A stretch of 27,751 nucleotides of DNA, taken from positions 1 through 27,751 of IMG/VR virus record IMGVR_UViG_3300025886_000118; one strand, 5' to 3'. The stretch's first letter is position 1. Each line of letters starts with the position of its first letter. Made by a program: the position numbers and the translations under genes. Positions 26,654-27,751 of this stretch are shown here, piece after piece. The notes beneath the pieces were generated by a model. The model was not told the origin of the DNA. It ran no database searches and worked only from the letters and a program-made list of their open reading frames with translations. This DNA is from a virus.

Positions 26654-26809
26654 TTAGAATCTATAAGTAATACCAAAAGCAATTATAAAACCTCCACTAG
26701 CTATAGCTAAAGTATTGGGATTTAAATTGATTTTTTGTTTATGTAGTATCATATTGCCAGCTGCAAAGCTAGCTAGGCTTATACCACCTATTATTGCTAA
26801 TTTTCTCAT
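26654..26809 (-). CDS. Small membrane protein, 51 aa, coupled to the upstream gene
   Basis: The product starts MRKLAIIGGISLASF and has two hydrophobic segments (about 4-22 and 33-48) separated by a short basic/polar loop (HKQKINLNPN), ending GITYRF. That predicts two membrane helices, in a hairpin with both ends on the same side. Its ATG overlaps the TGA of the 86-aa gene by the four bases ATGA, a typical translational coupling arrangement, which supports that this short frame is real. It belongs to the minus-strand operon led by ribonucleotide reductase. I do not recognise a family. Two small membrane proteins side by side in a phage could be a holin/antiholin pair, but no lysis enzyme is seen in this window. 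Confidence 0.65.
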   Translation of the reverse strand: MRKLAIIGGISLASFAAGNMILHKQKINLNPNTLAIASGGFIIAFGITYRF

Positions 26810-27066
26810 TGTTTTATTTTTATTATAAGATAAACATTAGAAAACATTATACTTATTAAAACAATAGCTGCATATATTATAGCATCACCTAAATAAGGTT
26901 TAACTGCTAAAGTAAATGCAGATAAAGTTACCATTTTAATAAATAAACTTCCGTACATAATACCATAGCCGGCTTTTTCAAACCGACTAGTTAGTATTAT
27001 TACCATAAATGTTATTACAAGAACCAGTATTGCAGCAACAAATCCGTATACAGCTGATGCTATCAT
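26806..27066 (-). CDS. Small membrane protein, 86 aa, coupled to ribonucleotide reductase
   Basis: The product is almost entirely hydrophobic, with three predicted membrane helices at about 6-26, 36-56 and 62-82, a short charged loop (SRFEKAGYG, 27-35) and a basic end (KIKQ). Its ATG overlaps the TGA stop of the ribonucleotide reductase gene as ATGA, and its own stop overlaps the next start in the same way. Length, helix number and charge resemble small holins, but it also has a loose likeness to AtpI-type three-helix proteins; neither is secure. Because it is translated from the reductase transcript, early or middle expression would be expected, which would be unusual for a holin. Membrane location is the only firm prediction. 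Confidence 0.7.
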   Translation of the reverse strand: MIASAVYGFVAAILVLVITFMVIILTSRFEKAGYGIMYGSLFIKMVTLSAFTLAVKPYLGDAIIYAAIVLISIMFSNVYLIIKIKQ

Positions 27067-27751
27067 TTTATTTCACAACCGTCTGCACCGCAAGCAATCT
27101 CTCCAGCAAGATCTGTTTCATCTTCTGTTTCAACGATTTTACTAAGATCAACATCTTTTAAATGTTTCATAGCGTTATCGTATTGTACTTTGCTTATATC
27201 TTCAAATGGTGCTTGAGTATAAGTACCTCCGTCATAAGGAAGTACAGATAAACCATTATAATGATCTCTATTTTCCCACATCCACTTTCCAGCTTGATCC
27301 CACTCTGTTTGCTTTAAACTAACAGTAGCTGAAACATTATGAGTGTTAGAGCCTTTTCTATGACCAGGCTTAACCCATTCAGTAGCCACCTTTTTAATTC
27401 TTTCAAGCAAATCAAATGGTGATTCATGTCTTAATATAGAATTTTTAGGTGCTTTTTGTGGTATACTAATTACAGCTGTATCATGAGGTCTAAAGAACTC
27501 ATCTTCAACTAGTTCAGGATGATTTGCAATTAAGTATTTATACATAGATTCATTTTTACCAACTCTGATTCTACGCGTATAATAATCATTATGCCATGCA
27601 TGAATACCAGATGAAGTTCCTAATGCCAGAGATGTCGTCCCAGCAGGCTTCACGGTTGTACATCTTGCAGCTGGATTAATACCAATTGCTTTAGCTGTCT
27701 TTGTATTCTCTCTTTTTACTATACTTGCAGCGGCCTTCATATCCAACGGCA
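27063..27751 (-). CDS. nrdJ: Class II (adenosylcobalamin-dependent) ribonucleotide reductase, C-terminal part (partial)
   Basis: The frame is open to the right edge; the visible 229 or so residues are the C-terminal part. NPAARCTTVKPAGTTSLALG holds the loop (KPAGTTS) that binds the substrate phosphates. It is followed by GIHAWHNDYYTRRIR, RPHDTAVISIPQKAP and VSATVSLKQTEWDQAGKWMW, the order and wording of monomeric class II reductases such as the Lactobacillus leichmannii enzyme. The end is CGADGCEIK, a CX4C pair that in this family re-reduces the active-site disulphide. The enzyme converts ribonucleotides to deoxyribonucleotides using vitamin B12 and no oxygen, feeding phage DNA synthesis. The catalytic cysteine/glutamate and allosteric region lie outside the window. 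The stop overlaps the next gene by ATGA. The TTG at 27746 is a leucine codon inside the gene, not a start. Confidence 0.85.
   Translation of the reverse strand, partial: PLDMKAAASIVKRENTKTAKAIGINPAARCTTVKPAGTTSLALGTSSGIHAWHNDYYTRRIRVGKNESMYKYLIANHPELVEDEFFRPHDTAVISIPQKAPKNSILRHESPFDLLERIKKVATEWVKPGHRKGSNTHNVSATVSLKQTEWDQAGKWMWENRDHYNGLSVLPYDGGTYTQAPFEDISKVQYDNAMKHLKDVDLSKIVETEDETDLAGEIACGADGCEIK

Noticed and set aside
1-27751. Stop-codon reassignment, known in some crAss-like phages
   Set aside because: Genes end in TAA, TAG or TGA at sensible places with no in-frame stops inside recognised domains. The standard code explains everything seen.
1-27751. tRNA genes, CRISPR arrays, insertion sequences and attachment sites
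   Set aside because: No cloverleaf-like sequence, regularly spaced repeats, transposase, integrase or long direct or inverted repeats were noticed; gaps between genes are mostly under 65 bases.

Overview
The window reads as part of the genome of a tailed DNA phage with podovirus-like virion genes, most probably infecting a marine member of the Bacteroidota. The sequence is strongly AT-rich. None of the start codons has a recognisable Shine-Dalgarno sequence; the bases before them are A/T-rich, which is usual in Bacteroidota and their phages. The capsid, neck and tail proteins resemble, from remembered family patterns, those of crAss-like phages and Cellulophaga-type flavophages. The taxonomic assignment is inference; the gene roles are better supported.

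Layout. A plus-strand block (1-26529) carries the virion genes in assembly order: the C-terminal end of the large terminase (cut by the window edge), portal, scaffold with an AT-hook, major capsid protein, a small decoration-like protein, an unrecognised 264-aa protein isolated between two intrinsic terminators, two neck/ring proteins, two large tail stabilisation proteins, and three internal or ejected virion proteins. The last of these is a 3088-aa giant with an HExxH zinc-peptidase-like site and a complete set of HAD-phosphatase motifs. A minus-strand block (26602-27751) converges on it. It holds the C-terminal end of a B12-dependent (class II) ribonucleotide reductase, two small membrane proteins joined to it by ATGA stop/start overlaps, and a 13-codon four-cysteine mini-ORF. 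A hairpin flanked by A and T runs separates the two blocks and probably terminates both.

How it fits together. Terminase and portal package DNA into a shell built by scaffold and capsid protein. The ring and stabilisation proteins close the neck and form the short tail. The last three plus-strand genes probably supply the cargo that leaves the capsid ahead of or with the DNA. The minus-strand block starts the nucleotide-metabolism and replication side of the genome, which continues outside the window. Terminators at 5854-5879 and 6714-6742 split the plus block into a head unit, a one-gene unit and a neck/tail/ejection unit, suggesting dosage control. No tRNA, CRISPR array, insertion sequence or integrase was seen, and no gene-free stretch exceeds 300 bases.
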